Below are positions 53,085 through 63,600 of a stretch of DNA of 64,000 bases, piece by piece. Source of the DNA: Cordylochernes scorpioides (lineage: Eukaryota > Arthropoda > Arachnida > Pseudoscorpiones > Chernetidae); NCBI GenBank assembly GCA_030710605.1, contig CP092874.1, forward strand, positions 17,448,062 to 17,512,061. The letters are read 5' to 3'. The position numbers and the translations under genes were made by a program. Below the pieces are notes generated by a model. That model saw only the letters and a list, made by a program, of their open reading frames with translations. It was not told where the DNA came from and ran no database searches. The stretch's first letter is position 1. Each line of letters begins with the position of its first letter.

Positions 53085-53517
53085 TATTAAGGAAACAGAG
53101 GTTGTTCACACTTGGTTATCTCGTGTGTCTTCAATAAAGTTCACAGTAATATCTTTCAGAGTTATTGTCATGATATATACATTCTGTATGAAAAAGTGAA
53201 AGTTGTATAAGCTTATGATTTTGCTTTGGTTTAAAAATGAATCGATGTTGGTTCCATATGCTTGAATTGAATATTACACCTTAGTTCTATATATTTTATT
53301 GCTTTAAAAGGAACAAAACAAAAAAGAAAATACAATTGCAAATGATTTGATAATTAACAAAGGGAAAAAAACAACAATTATAAAAAATGATGATGATAAA
53401 AAATTGAATATGTCTGCCAGAAAAATGCCTCTATGAATTAAAAAATAAGAATAATTACAAAATTAACATATAAACTTCAAACACATTCTATAAGGTACAA
53501 CTTTGTCCATGAATGTA
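53085..53517 (-). mobile_element. Tc1-like MITE relative (unexpanded)
   Basis: CAGAGGTTGTTCACACTTGG, CTTCAATAAAGTTCACAG and, at the right, TTTGTCCATGAATGTATA match the ends and one unit of the array at 21849-23003 on the opposite strand. It shows the state before tandem growth. Confidence 0.6.
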
Positions 53518-53915
53518 TATTCATTGTGGCTAGCTTTGATTCACATTGCATAACTGGACAAATACCCAGTAACATATGTTGAATGACAGCTATTTATTTA
53601 TTATCATTGGTATTATAATTAATTCAGTAATTTTTGGTATCAACTTTTTATTCTTATTTCAGTTTCTTCATCATTATTTTAAAATTTTATTACCTTTTTT
53701 TACATTTTTTCAATATATAAATATGATCTGCCATCTAGAAAACTCTCATGTCAGTGGTCAGGATATGCCTAATTAGTTTTTAATATCAACACCTGACAAC
53801 CTTTTTTATTATTATTTATTTTGACCTATAATAAATAAATATAAATATGAAAAAACAATTGAAAAATAAAAAGATAAGTGGGTCAGATGTTGATATTAAA
53901 AATAAAGAAGGCATC
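53518..53915. other. AT-rich, no recognised feature
   Basis: A short hydrophobic frame (53576-53776) is probably chance in T-rich DNA. TTAATATCAACACCTGA also occurs near 260 and links this stretch to fold-back debris there. Confidence 0.35.
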
Positions 53916-54165
53916 TCCTGACCACGAGCACATGTGCTTTTTAGATGGCAGAACGCCATCTAGTGGAGCAAAAATAAACTAAACGTTTATTTAGCTTGCT
54001 CCGTGATATTTGGCCAACCCAATTTCTTGATTTATCAAGAAAAGCCATCCACGAACGCGTTTCGCGCTTTAGGTTAATTTTGCTCCACTAGATGGCTCTC
54101 TGCCATCTAAAAAGCACATGTGCTCGTGGTCAGGAAATGCCTTTTTTATTTTTAAATATAAATAT
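53916..54165. mobile_element. Fold-back element, about 250 bp
   Basis: AAGGCATCTCCTGACCACGAG, CACATGTGCTTTTTAGATGGC and GCCATCTAGTGGAGCAAAA at the left return inverted at the right. The centre has TTGATTTATCAAGAAAAGCC and CGCGTTTCGCGC. Relatives are at 0.1 and 11.6 kb. Confidence 0.65.
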
Positions 54166-54369
54166 ATGGTCCTCAGCTTAGCTCGAGTGAATGTTAATCA
54201 GCCAATATTGTTTCAGCTAGTGTTTTATCATCATCATTGTAATAATTAGAATCATCATTAGACTTACCCGCACTGGGGAGTTTTCGATCCATATATAAGC
54301 GAACTGAAATAATAGTTTGTCATTTATTTACCACATAGATATTTTATGATACATTAGCTGGCCATCTGT

Positions 54370-54482
54370 TATCAAAATTCGAAACTATTATAGACGCGTA
54401 TGATTCTTTTTAAAGGACAGTAAGAAATTTTTGTTTAAAAAAAATCATACGCGTCTATAATAGTTTCGAATTTTGACATAGA
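54370..54482. mobile_element. MITE family B, minimal palindrome
   Basis: CGAAACTATTATAGACGCG is inverted at the right as CGCGTCTATAATAGTTTCG, with about 60 bp between, including a remnant GGACAGTAAG. This defines the terminal inverted repeat of the family. Confidence 0.7.
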
Positions 54483-54589
54483 CAATTGACAATTAAAATA
54501 ATTTTATTGACATCTTGTCAATACATGCAAAGTACACAGTCTGCACTATTAAAAAAAAAAAAGATAATATGAATTATACACTATGTACA

Positions 54590-54800
54590 ATGAATATGGC
54601 GCCTCTACCAGCGCTGCAGAGTTTGGTGGAGAATCACCAGCGGGTCTCCAGCGATACCACTTATTTCGTGATCTATGAAGAATACGTTGATTGTGTACTT
54701 CGCCGCTGAGAAGATGGTGTGGTCCTCGAGACCAACTGGAAAGATCCAGGACTGCAGGTCCGGCGGTCGGCAGATGATGGAGAACGCCTCCATTTTGACA
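54590..54800 (-). other. GC-richer block with possible coding remnant
   Basis: Two overlapping minus-strand frames are open (54549-54812 and 54605-54793); one reads around WIFPVGLEDHTIFSAAKY. Composition is distinct from the flanks and ends abruptly at 54800. It may be an exon-like or UTR-like piece of a retroelement; I do not recognise it. Confidence 0.35.
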
Positions 54801-54819
54801 TAGATATTTCATTTCGCTT

Positions 54820-54890
54820 ATTTATTTGCTCCTGTAGAAGGTACTATCCGAAAGCTTGAGAAATAATTAGTAATAAAAAATAGGAAACTC
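54820..54890 (+). ncRNA. Hammerhead-like relic, CUGUAGA core
   Basis: CTGTAGA (54832-54838), a weak GG/CC stem II, GAAAGCTTGAG (54850-54860) and, further on, AGGAAACTCATCC copy the order seen at the PLE ends. Probably a solo PLE terminus. Confidence 0.4.
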
Positions 54891-55023
54891 ATCCACGGAA
54901 CTTGAGTTTTATAGCAACATAGATATTTGGACAAACGCAGATTGTTTTTTTTTTTTTTTTTTGGAATACCGGGAGTTAAATAATATTCTTTAAACATATT
55001 GGTAAAACGACGTTTATAATACA

Positions 55024-55172
55024 ATATAATGCGGCTTATGATTGAAGAACGACATTTGAAAATTATCTGAACGAAAAATCCAAATTCATTTCAAGGAGAA
55101 CAACGATTATTTCTAACCTTAAGGATGAATTGTGAAGAGTAATGATAAACGGAAAAATAACAGTGTCCGTAT
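55024..55172 (-). mobile_element. SINE-1 body, minus strand
   Basis: GCGGCTTATGATTG, GAACGAAAAATCC, GATTATTTCTAACC and GAGTAATGATAAACGG. It meets the next copy head to head inside the tRNA-like region. Confidence 0.65.
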
Positions 55173-55370
55173 GCCCGGTAAGCGGAACACTGTGGGTTCG
55201 ATTCCCATCCCTGGACACTTTTATTTTTCGGTTTATCATTACTCTTCACAATTCATCCTTTCATACTTCATCCTTAAGGTTAGAAATAATCGTTATTTCT
55301 CCTTAAAATGAATTTCGATTTTTCGTTCAAAAGAAACACATGCGGGATAATTTTCAAATGTCGTTCTACA
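55169..55370 (+). mobile_element. SINE-1 copy, plus strand
   Basis: It begins within the tRNA-like head (TGCCCGGTAAGCGGAAC, GTGGGTTCGATTCCCATCC) and runs to GTCGTTCTAC. The 5' half of the head is missing at the junction. Confidence 0.65.
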
Positions 55371-55590
55371 AAAACGACGTTTAACAAGTTTTCCGCAAAT
55401 GTTTCTTTTGAACGAAAAATTGTAATTTATTTTAAGGAGAAGCAACGGCTATTTATATCCTTAGAGATGAAGTATGAAAGGATGAATTGTGAAGAGTAAT
55501 GATAAACGGAAAAACAAAGTTTCCAGGGGATGGGAATCGAACCAACAGTGTTCCTCTTACCGGGTGGATGCCATGTCCACTAGGCATATT
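55371..55590 (-). mobile_element. SINE-1 copy, minus strand
   Basis: AACGACGTTTAAC, GAACGAAAAATTG, GGGATGGGAATCGAACC and GCCATGTCCACTAGGC. The most complete head of the three clustered copies. The T arm carries one change. Confidence 0.65.
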
Positions 55591-56149
55591 GATTTCAAAG
55601 AGATTTCTATCTTATAGAAGATTATGAGAAAGAGAGTGATAGGTAGATATAACAATGAACTACATTATATTTGTAGGTGTGTAATGGCTAATTTCCACAG
55701 TTGTATGACAATCTGTTAGGACAATTATATAATGAGGGTCATGTTATAAAGGCAATCCGGAACTAAATTATTTGAAAAACGAATTATTTATACAAAAACC
55801 TTCCAACAGAGAGCATAGTAAAAAATGGTTAGGACAATCAACAATAGACGACAGTTGAAGAACAAGGTGTTAAAAATGCCTACAGACAGCAAAGTAAACT
55901 TGTTTGAAATGGTCATTTGTGAACTGAAATCTTCCCATTCACTTGGTGTTTTCAGCTCTTGGCTGTAAATAGTAGAGATATGAGAGAGTGTGTGTTCAAG
56001 AATTTCCAATAGAGATTTAATATTGTAAATAATATAATATTTTTATAAAAGACTTACTGTGATTAGTTGAGTCTTTATCTTCTTGGTCATTAGTTAGTTC
56101 AGAGAGCAATGGTTTTCTCTTCATATAGTAGAAACAGTAAGGGGAGAGT
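55591..56149. other. Unassigned; one modest open frame
   Basis: A 73-codon minus-strand frame at 55788-56009 (ELKTPSEWEDFSSQM) has ordinary amino-acid composition and is preceded on the minus strand by CTATTTACAG, which resembles a splice acceptor. I cannot decide between a host exon and chance. Confidence 0.3.
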
Positions 56150-56245
56150 AGAAATTGTTTTATTTTTTAAAAAGAATCATACGCGTCTATAATAGTTTCG
56201 AATTTTCATAACAGATGGCACACGAATGCATCATAATAGTATAAA
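56150..56245 (-). mobile_element. MITE family B end
   Basis: GGGGAGAGTAGAAATTG, AATCATACGCGTCTATAATAG and AGATGGCACACGAATGC. One terminal half only. Confidence 0.5.
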
Positions 56246-56550
56246 CTTGTTGATATTTTCTGTTCAGAGTATGATCTTCTTTGGTAGATACTTAGAGAAT
56301 TGGGATTGTTCTTTATCCTTGAAGTTATCGCCATTTAAGACTTAATATAGAAGAGAATAAAAAAGAGAGCTATGTGTCTTTATATCTTGATATTGAACCA
56401 CCATTTTTTATTTTATTTATTTAACAGTTGGGAGAGACACGCCATATCCACAATTTGGATAATTGCGTGTATATTTTAAATTATATACAATTAATACAAT
56501 TGAACATTGGAAATCATTAAAATTAAACGTTCGATGTCAAATTTTACATA

Positions 56551-57500
56551 CAGTGTACTCCGCTTATAACGAAGTCGCATTATCCATGACAATCACTTTG
56601 TTATATCCGAAGTTTGTTATATCCGCAGTTGGAAAAAAAAATGTTTTGTACCAATAATTTTATTTACTATTCAACTAAAAAGAGCAACACAAAGATCAAT
56701 AACAACCTCATCAGGTGTTTTTGGAGAAGTAGTTTGTGATTTTCTTTTGACATTTAGAAGTCAGTAACAAGTGCTGAACACTCTTTTCGATGTTGTCCAA
56801 GTCTGACAGATGCCTATGAAGAGACTTGGACTCATCCTGACATTGAAGAAACAATCGCAGAGTTTGAATGCTCTCCAAGACCTCTTTTGGATGCGGAATG
56901 TGGACAATTGGGTCTACTTCTTCATCAACTTGGTCCGTTTCTTCTTCTTCTTTTGCTTGAAGAATGCTCTCGACAATTTCTACATCGGATAACATGGCAT
57001 TTGTAACGACGTCATTGTCAGCGTCAGCATAAGAATCGAAATCCATCTCTAACGGTATTTCGGAGTTTCTTGTTTGTTTTCGTTCTCCTGCCATGGTAAA
57101 CGTTAATAAAATATAAGCGTTTATTAAACATTTTAATTTTGTTTAAATAATGTAAAAAAAATACTTATAATATGTTTGCATATTTTAAAATTGTATATTA
57201 TTAACTTATTTGTTGTGTATCATTAAATTTGTGTCATTCACACGTTGTAATTTGATATATATTATGCATAATATATTAGTCAATTATAATGGTAAATGAG
57301 AAAACTTCGTTATAAACGGATAAAATAAAAATTTATACATGCAAATCACTTCGTTATAAGCGAAAATTCTTTATATCCGACTTCGCAATATCCAGAGTTC
57401 TTTTAATGGTTTAAGCCCTTCTTTTCTTTCGTGCAGACAATTTCATTCGCTATATGCGGAATTTCGCTATAACCGACTTTGTTATAAGCGGAGTACACTG
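56551..57500 (-). mobile_element. Pogo/Tigger-type transposon, 950-bp deletion derivative
   Basis: CAGTGTACTCCGCTTATAAC is exactly inverted at 57481-57500, and TA flanks both ends. Subterminal repeats of the CGTTATAA/GTTATATCCG type are present. It retains only a short transposase remnant. Confidence 0.8.
56711..57094 (-). pseudogene. Tigger-like transposase C-terminal remnant
   Basis: 127 codons. It has an acidic middle (AKEEEETDQVDEEVDP) and an end (VLESIQTLRLFLQCQ, ITNYFSK) as in the C-termini of pogo/Tigger transposases. The DNA-binding and DDD catalytic parts are gone. The first residues (MAGERKQTR) may be the original N-terminus joined by internal deletion. Confidence 0.6.
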
Positions 57501-57537
57501 TATAGTAATTATAAGTAGTAGCTTGAAATATGTACGG

Positions 57538-58215
57538 TCAACACTTTCGCCTCAAAATATACATCCTGCAGAATCTATTAAACTTGATGTATTGGTCTTT
57601 ATTGCAAGCAGCTTGTTTTGTATTAGTCAGGTAAAGTTGGTTTTCTTCCCTTAGATCAGTAGTTAATGGACAGTTTATCAGAAGGTGTTCAGGGGTTTGT
57701 TGTTCGTTTCCACAAGTGCATGCAGGTAAACCAATTTTGCCAATTCTAAACAAATATGTGTTGAAGTCACCATGTCCAGTAAAAAATTGAACGTTATAGA
57801 AGTTGGGTTGAACATAGTTAGGAATTCTTGAAGTATCAAAGAATCCCTTGAAATTATCATTGGCACCTCCATAGTATTCCTCAAATTTCTGGTTTATAAA
57901 ATTAGATATAATTTTTCTTTTAGTTGGATCTGATTTTTTGTATTCAATATTTATTTTTAGTATATTTGTGTCAATAAAATCCGTGAGCGTTGGTGTTCTA
58001 GCAACAATTAGAGTACAGTTTGAAGATGTTGAATTATAAACCTGTGTACTGTGCTTCAAAATTTTGTACTGCAGAGAGTTTAATTTATCTTTGACTTTAT
58101 TGGGTATAAAGTTGTACCAGATCGTGGAACCATAAGTTAGTGAACTTCGAAACAGTGTCTTATAGAGTTCTATTCTTCTTTTACTGTCCAGTCCCCATGC
58201 TTTCCCGGTAACCAT
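57538..58215 (-). pseudogene. LINE ORF2 C-terminal domain, R1-like
   Basis: 225 codons. The frame contains RRIELYKTLFRSSLTYGSTI (post-RT thumb), FFTGHGDFNTYLFRIG and CTCGNEQQTPEHLLINCPL, a CCHC-like zinc finger. This end is typical of R1/LOA-type LINEs without RNase H. It is 5'-truncated. The frame itself appears open. Confidence 0.7.
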
Positions 58216-58309
58216 TGTTTCTTGTTGTTATAACATCATAGAAAATAGAGCGATTGTTTGGCTGCAAAGCTTTCTTACTTTCGACAGGTACTATTCTAAA
58301 TATAATGAA

Positions 58310-58445
58310 TGAAAACATTAAGACGCGAATGTTTCTTTTCACAAATAAATCAAACTTCCACTATCCTTACTGCGATGAAAAAATATTGGGAGGACTTGGC
58401 TCATTGGTGGTAAATCCTCCCAGCGGTTTCGCAAATTATAAATAT
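58310..58445 (+). mobile_element. MITE family A copy, short
   Basis: AAGACGCGAATGTTTC, CCACTATCCTTACTGCGATG, GGGAGGACTTGGCTC and CCTCCCAGCGGTTTCGC. The right half is missing. Confidence 0.6.
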
Positions 58446-58614
58446 TCTAATAAATAATGCTGCTAATCCAGTTTTTCAAGTCCATTCTGTAAAATATATT
58501 GATATGTTGTTGTTAGTATCCATTAAGTCAACTTCTGGTGACTATATAGACAAATATTGTTCATTGAACCAAGCCCTATCATTCAATAACTTTTATCTTT
58601 CTTGAAAAAAGATA

Positions 58615-58690
58615 CTTCGGCCAGTATAAATCTTTTTATTACCTCGACGTTTCGACAAAAAGCTTTTGTCCTCGTCAGGAGCAAACAAAA
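58615..58690 (-). ncRNA. Hammerhead ribozyme of PLE terminus, canonical core
   Basis: Minus strand: CTGACGA (58672-58678), stem II GACAAAA/TTTTGTC (58654-58670), GAAA (58650-58653), then CGTCGAGG. Core bases match CUGANGA and GAAA fully. Stem III and the cleavage side are less clear by eye. Confidence 0.7.
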
Positions 58691-59064
58691 ATTAAAACAT
58701 ATAGCAAGGCGTTAAAAATTATTCTAAGGCTCTAAGGGCGTTCTCACGCGATATTCGAAATTTTGTACAACATCTAAAGCACGAGTCAAAAAATAAATAT
58801 TTAACTCACAAAGACTATGATCTTTGAAATAAAATTATGATATACATATTTATATTAAGAAATTATAAACAAAAATAAATATAAAAAATAATAATAACAT
58901 TTAAAAGATTTCACAATAGTATATATTAATCGATATCTATTATGTACAATTTTTACTTACCCTTTATAACTACTTTTTTTAATTTAAAAACAAATTGTAT
59001 TGTAGCGGAATATCTTCATATACATTTAAAGTTCTTTTCCCCATTTCCCGTGATACCCACCCCT

Positions 59065-59322
59065 CTAAAATAATCTTTCTTTTTTAAATTTTATATTCCT
59101 ATGAAATATCTCAATATCATTCCAATCTGGCCTATGTCCTGAATATAATGCATGTTCCCCAATTTTGCTTAACGCCCTTCTCCCCATTAAACCCTGTTGG
59201 TGTTCTTTAATCCTAGTCTCTAAATTAGGGCCTGTTTCTCCTACATATATTTTGTCACATTGTGTGCATTTAATTCCATAAATTACATTACTTGGTTTTA
59301 ATATGCCTATGTTATCCTTCAT
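59065..59322 (-). CDS. PLE GIY-YIG endonuclease domain
   Basis: 85 codons: VIYGIKCTQC...YVGETG (GIY and YIG motifs with the C-x2-C typical of PLE nucleases), then the R-x3-EH motif, and GEHALYSGHRPDW. It makes target nicks in active PLEs. Here it is a fragment; its upstream RT part is in the adjacent open segment (59337-59747). Confidence 0.75.
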   Translation of the reverse strand: MKDNIGILKPSNVIYGIKCTQCDKIYVGETGPNLETRIKEHQQGLMGRRALSKIGEHALYSGHRPDWNDIEIFHRNIKFKKERLF

Positions 59323-59746
59323 TATTCTATTTCTAGTTAAAATTCCCTTTTTGTCCCCGTACTATACCAAATATTATATTTAAATTTTCTCAAAATTCTA
59401 GATATTTCGTTACCTATATCTCTGAAATATGGAATAATTATATTATTGCAGTCATCTTTATTCCTATTTGAATTTGGCCTATCTATTTCATATCTTCTAA
59501 TCCATTTGTTTGTGAAACCAACTGGATAATCAGATTGTTCTAGTTCTGCTCGAATTTTCATTATCTCTTTTTTATAAATATCTAGGTCTGTACATACCTG
59601 TTTGGCTCTTTGTACAAGAGATTTTATCACCTGTCTTTTATGTATCATAGGATTATTGGAATTAAAATTTAGATGTATACCACAGTCTGTTGGCTTTCTG
59701 AAAACGCTGGTTAAAATTGAACCATCTTCTTTACGAGTACTCTTCA

Positions 59747-59893
59747 CAATTCATCCTTTCATACCTCATCCCTAAGTTTAGAAATAATCATTATTTCTCC
59801 TTAAAATAAATTTCGAATTTTCGTTCAAAAAAAAACATGCGGGATAATTTTCAAATGTCGTTCTACAATCATAAGCCGCATTATATTGTATTA
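59747..59893 (+). mobile_element. SINE-1, 5'-truncated
   Basis: TACTCTTCACAATTCATCC to CATAAGCCGCATTATATTG. No tRNA head. It joins the PLE directly at 59747. Confidence 0.65.
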
Positions 59894-60009
59894 TAAATTA
59901 CATATATGTAGTATATTTTGAGTTAGATAGTTCACAACCTTCTTCTGATATTTATTATATAACCCCATATCTATATATAAAAATATGTATCGAACAATGG
60001 AAGTGACAA

Positions 60010-60670
60010 AGAAAACAAAGAAGGAGGTAGACCAGTCGACAAAGGCCAGACGAAAACAACCCGGCGCCATAAAATGGCGTGATTACAGTAGCCAATCAGG
60101 AATCACCACATATGCGGGCGTCCAGAGTATATAAAGGCCCAGAAATTAGACAAAGAGAGTTGTTTTCAGAGCGACGCCGTTATACGGTCGGGTTTCTCAC
60201 CCCTATCCGCGATGTAGGGCATCCGTGACGCCCGTGGTCCGACTGTCTTCGTCCGTGGTCTACCTCTACCTTCTTGGAGTTACCATCTAGACCTGCCTCT
60301 GTCTCTTGCTGTCCCAGCGCGGGAATCCCATCACGCACCCACTACCACGACTGCCCAGCATTTTCCACATCGGGTTTACTACAGAACCCGTTAAAGTCGA
60401 CAGGATAACTGAGGACAGCAGCATGCAGAGGATGACGGAGGTCAGAGACGACTACTTCGCGGATGCCCTCACCAACATGCAGCCCCACTACGAAGACCTA
60501 GTAGGCCGACTGGCAGACGCCATTCGGGGACTAGCCGTGCCTCGTGCGGAGGAAGCCCTCATCTCCCCTTTTGACGGATCCCACGCAACAAGCAGCCTTC
60601 TTCCATACAGCCATCTCCAGAGATCAACTCCAACCAGCATCAGCCATTTCAAGGTACTTTAAACTTTGTT
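60010..60670 (+). mobile_element. LTR-element fossil, probable LTR/leader and Gag start
   Basis: A GC-rich block begins near 60050, with a TATA-like GAGTATATAAAGGCCC (60128) and a long leader. A frame follows around MQPHYEDLVGRLADAIRG and ISPFDGSH (60420-60600), which resembles the start of a Ty3/Gypsy-type Gag. It is broken or incomplete; no second LTR, primer site or pol was found. AAGGTACTTT at about 60655 resembles a splice donor, so a host first exon is the alternative. Confidence 0.4.
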
Positions 60671-63600
60671 TCTGCCATTTTCCCCATAGATTTTATACTT
60701 ATATTTTCACTTTAAGCATTTAAAAATCAATTATAACCCTTTTTATAACATTTTAATTCAAATTTTAAAACTTTCACACTCTCATTTATCATTTTTACTT
60801 TATTTTAATCAAATTATAAATGTTAATTCATAATTTTCAATTTTATTATTAAAAATATTCAATCACGCATTTTTGACAATTTACTAATCTTACATGCCTT
60901 TCTTAAATTCACCTAAAATGGCATTATCCAAATATGCAACTTTCAATTTTACATTTAAAAAAAAATCATATTATATTTTAATTACTCGAATCATATTTTC
61001 TAGACTTATTTGTGTGTTTTTTTTTAATACCTTATTTATGGCCATAGTATTAATAATTAAATTTATTACACTCTTTATTTTACTTGACCTATTACTATTT
61101 CAATTGATATTTCTCAATATTTAAAAGTTTTAAAATAGTCCTAGATTTGTATTTTTATAAATATCAATTTTAAATTATCTCATAATGTGCCTCCCATTTT
61201 TCCCACAATTACAAATACAACTATAAATTACAATATTATAATGAAGAGGTACTCTATATTTCACCACCCAAATTTTTTTTTTTTTAGAACCCTAAAAATA
61301 AATAGAATAATAGATCCTTTCCGACATTTAGACCCCAACTTGTTTAGTCCAATAGAAAAAAGTATTCGCAATATTAACTCGATTAGAAAACATTTGGTAC
61401 ACAGGTGCCACTGAGTGGCAAACAATCCATGTTATATAAATAGCTATCATATTACTGTCCTCCCAAAAACAAAACATAACGCCCGCCACAGCGGTGTCAT
61501 CTCCTGTTTGTTTTTATTGCCGGCGCGCGGTACGTCATCCATAGCCCCCACAATGGCGGCCATATTGACTCCAGTTTCAGTACACCTGTACTTGAAACAC
61601 GTGCTATTGGCACACCGGAATACTAGACTTTCGTGTCCACCAAATAACCTATCAGATTAAAACGGATAGGAAAATTATATAAAACCCCTTTTATAGCAAA
61701 TCTTATTTTTATAATGTTATAGCATAGTTTATCGTTTTGTCAACCCGTTTAAAAATTAGGTCCCCACCATCTCTAAAATCGATCCTGTACATGACACCAT
61801 GTGAGACGCCATCTTGGCCTCCTAAAAGGACAATTAAATCCCCAAAATGGAAAATCCCCCCTATCAATATTAGAACAAAACATCTTTGCCAATGCCATCC
61901 ATCAAGCTATCACCTTTTTTATATTTGTATGCTATATGTCTTTATTTTATTTTTCTATACCTCAACCACTCAGCCATTAGAAACAATACCTCACTTACAC
62001 AGGCACGTATTGCATTGCCAAACGCCATTACAAAATTCAACTCAGACTTCCCCTCTTTTTACCACTGCGTCACTCTAAACCTTCAGATATCCATTATAAG
62101 TTTATTTGTAACATTTTACTACTTTCGATAAGTTCGTTTTCCTTTTTCTCTCTCTCACCATGTGAGACGTCTCTGAAATTATAATTAAAAAAAAATAAAA
62201 AACAAATCATAATGGCATTTCAATTTATTTACCATTTTTGACTTTTCCAAACATCGTCTAATTTGCGTTTATAAGCATTGCATCACGTGGGGAACACACT
62301 AACCTAAATACTTAATATATTTTAAAATCTTATTCATTTATATTTTTACGATCCTTGATGTGTGCCATTTTATATTTTAGAATCAATCCATATATTTTAG
62401 GATATTTCTTTTACATTAAGATATTTCTTTTCCTTCCATCCCTAAACAATTAAAACCATTAGCCAACCTATATAAATATAACCTGAAACCTTATATTCTT
62501 TGACATCATTTGTTTTAATTTTCCATGGCCTACGTCTAAGCTAATTTAACTTAAACATTTTGTTTTAACTGTGACGCCTTATACCAACTGTCCCTTCTTA
62601 TATCTTGATCCTTCCAACTCTGCCTTCCATACTTCTCTCGTCTCTTGATCATTTTCCATTGGCCTTCTATGCCTTCGTTCTAACCACCCCTCGTCCATCG
62701 CCGAGTTCCTGTTTGCCGATTTTTTTTTATTTACACCCAGGTCGCCGTCCCAGCATTCTTTATTTCATTCTTTTTTCCTCAAACCCGGGTTCAATCAATC
62801 AATGGCAACAGTCGAGCCCTGTTTTCACAATCTACCTCCATCCTTTAACCTCTTCAACGGTTCCTGAGACTCCTGCTCGTCAACATTTTTTAATTTTTAT
62901 TTTTTAATGATTCATCGACCTGGTACACTCTTCCTCCCCATGTTAACTCCACACGGAGAGCTTGGGAAACCAGCGAGATTTTTTTTCTATAACGCTCGAC
63001 CCAGGCCATCATCAGCATGATGCGCCCACTCATTTTTAGTTTAATTTTATTTTTCATCTGGTCGAGCTCAATCACCGACAGCAGCGCAGCTCTTGAGCCA
63101 CCATCTCTTTTTAACCTCTCTCAGAAAAAATTTCTTTCCCATATTCTCCCATTACCTACCTCTCCTTCGATCTTCACGCCTTTTGCCCATCTGATCTAAT
63201 GCTACTTACAGAACATCTTGAGATTGCTGAACCCTGAAAACAATACTTCGCTTCTAAGCTCGTATTGCAGGGCAGGACTCCTGAGATGTCCTTTGCAGAA
63301 ACCAATTCAGACCTTCTTCCTTTATTCCTCACTGCATCACTACCTATCGCAAACCTTTTGCTTAAGTCAATTTTCTTTTATATTTTATTTTACTTTTATT
63401 ATCTCTACTTCTCCTCCTTCCTGTATTACATCCCTGAAACTATGTTGTAAATACTTAAGGCACCTTAAGTAACTAAAAACTGTAACTAGTATACCAACTT
63501 TCCCAGATATTTATTTTCGCTATTGTGTGTGTTTACTTTAAATTTATCCTTCCTATGTACTCCTCTTATATATTTTTTGTAGTTTTATAATATTATATCA

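Larger units (their letters stand above)
58600..59747 (-). mobile_element. 5'-truncated Penelope-like element with hammerhead
   Basis: The minus-strand order is RT C-terminus (59337-59747; SVFRKPTDCGIHLNFNS), GIY-YIG nuclease (59065-59322; YGIKCTQCDKIYVGETG, RIKEHQQG), AT-rich 3' part, and a hammerhead. It is only distantly related to the PLE at 38-42 kb. The upstream end is cut by SINE-1. Confidence 0.8.

Noticed and set aside
60306-60662. Host protein-coding first exon
   Set aside because: The Gag-like motif ISPFDGS and the LTR-like leader make a retroelement fossil more likely, although the donor-like site keeps the alternative open.
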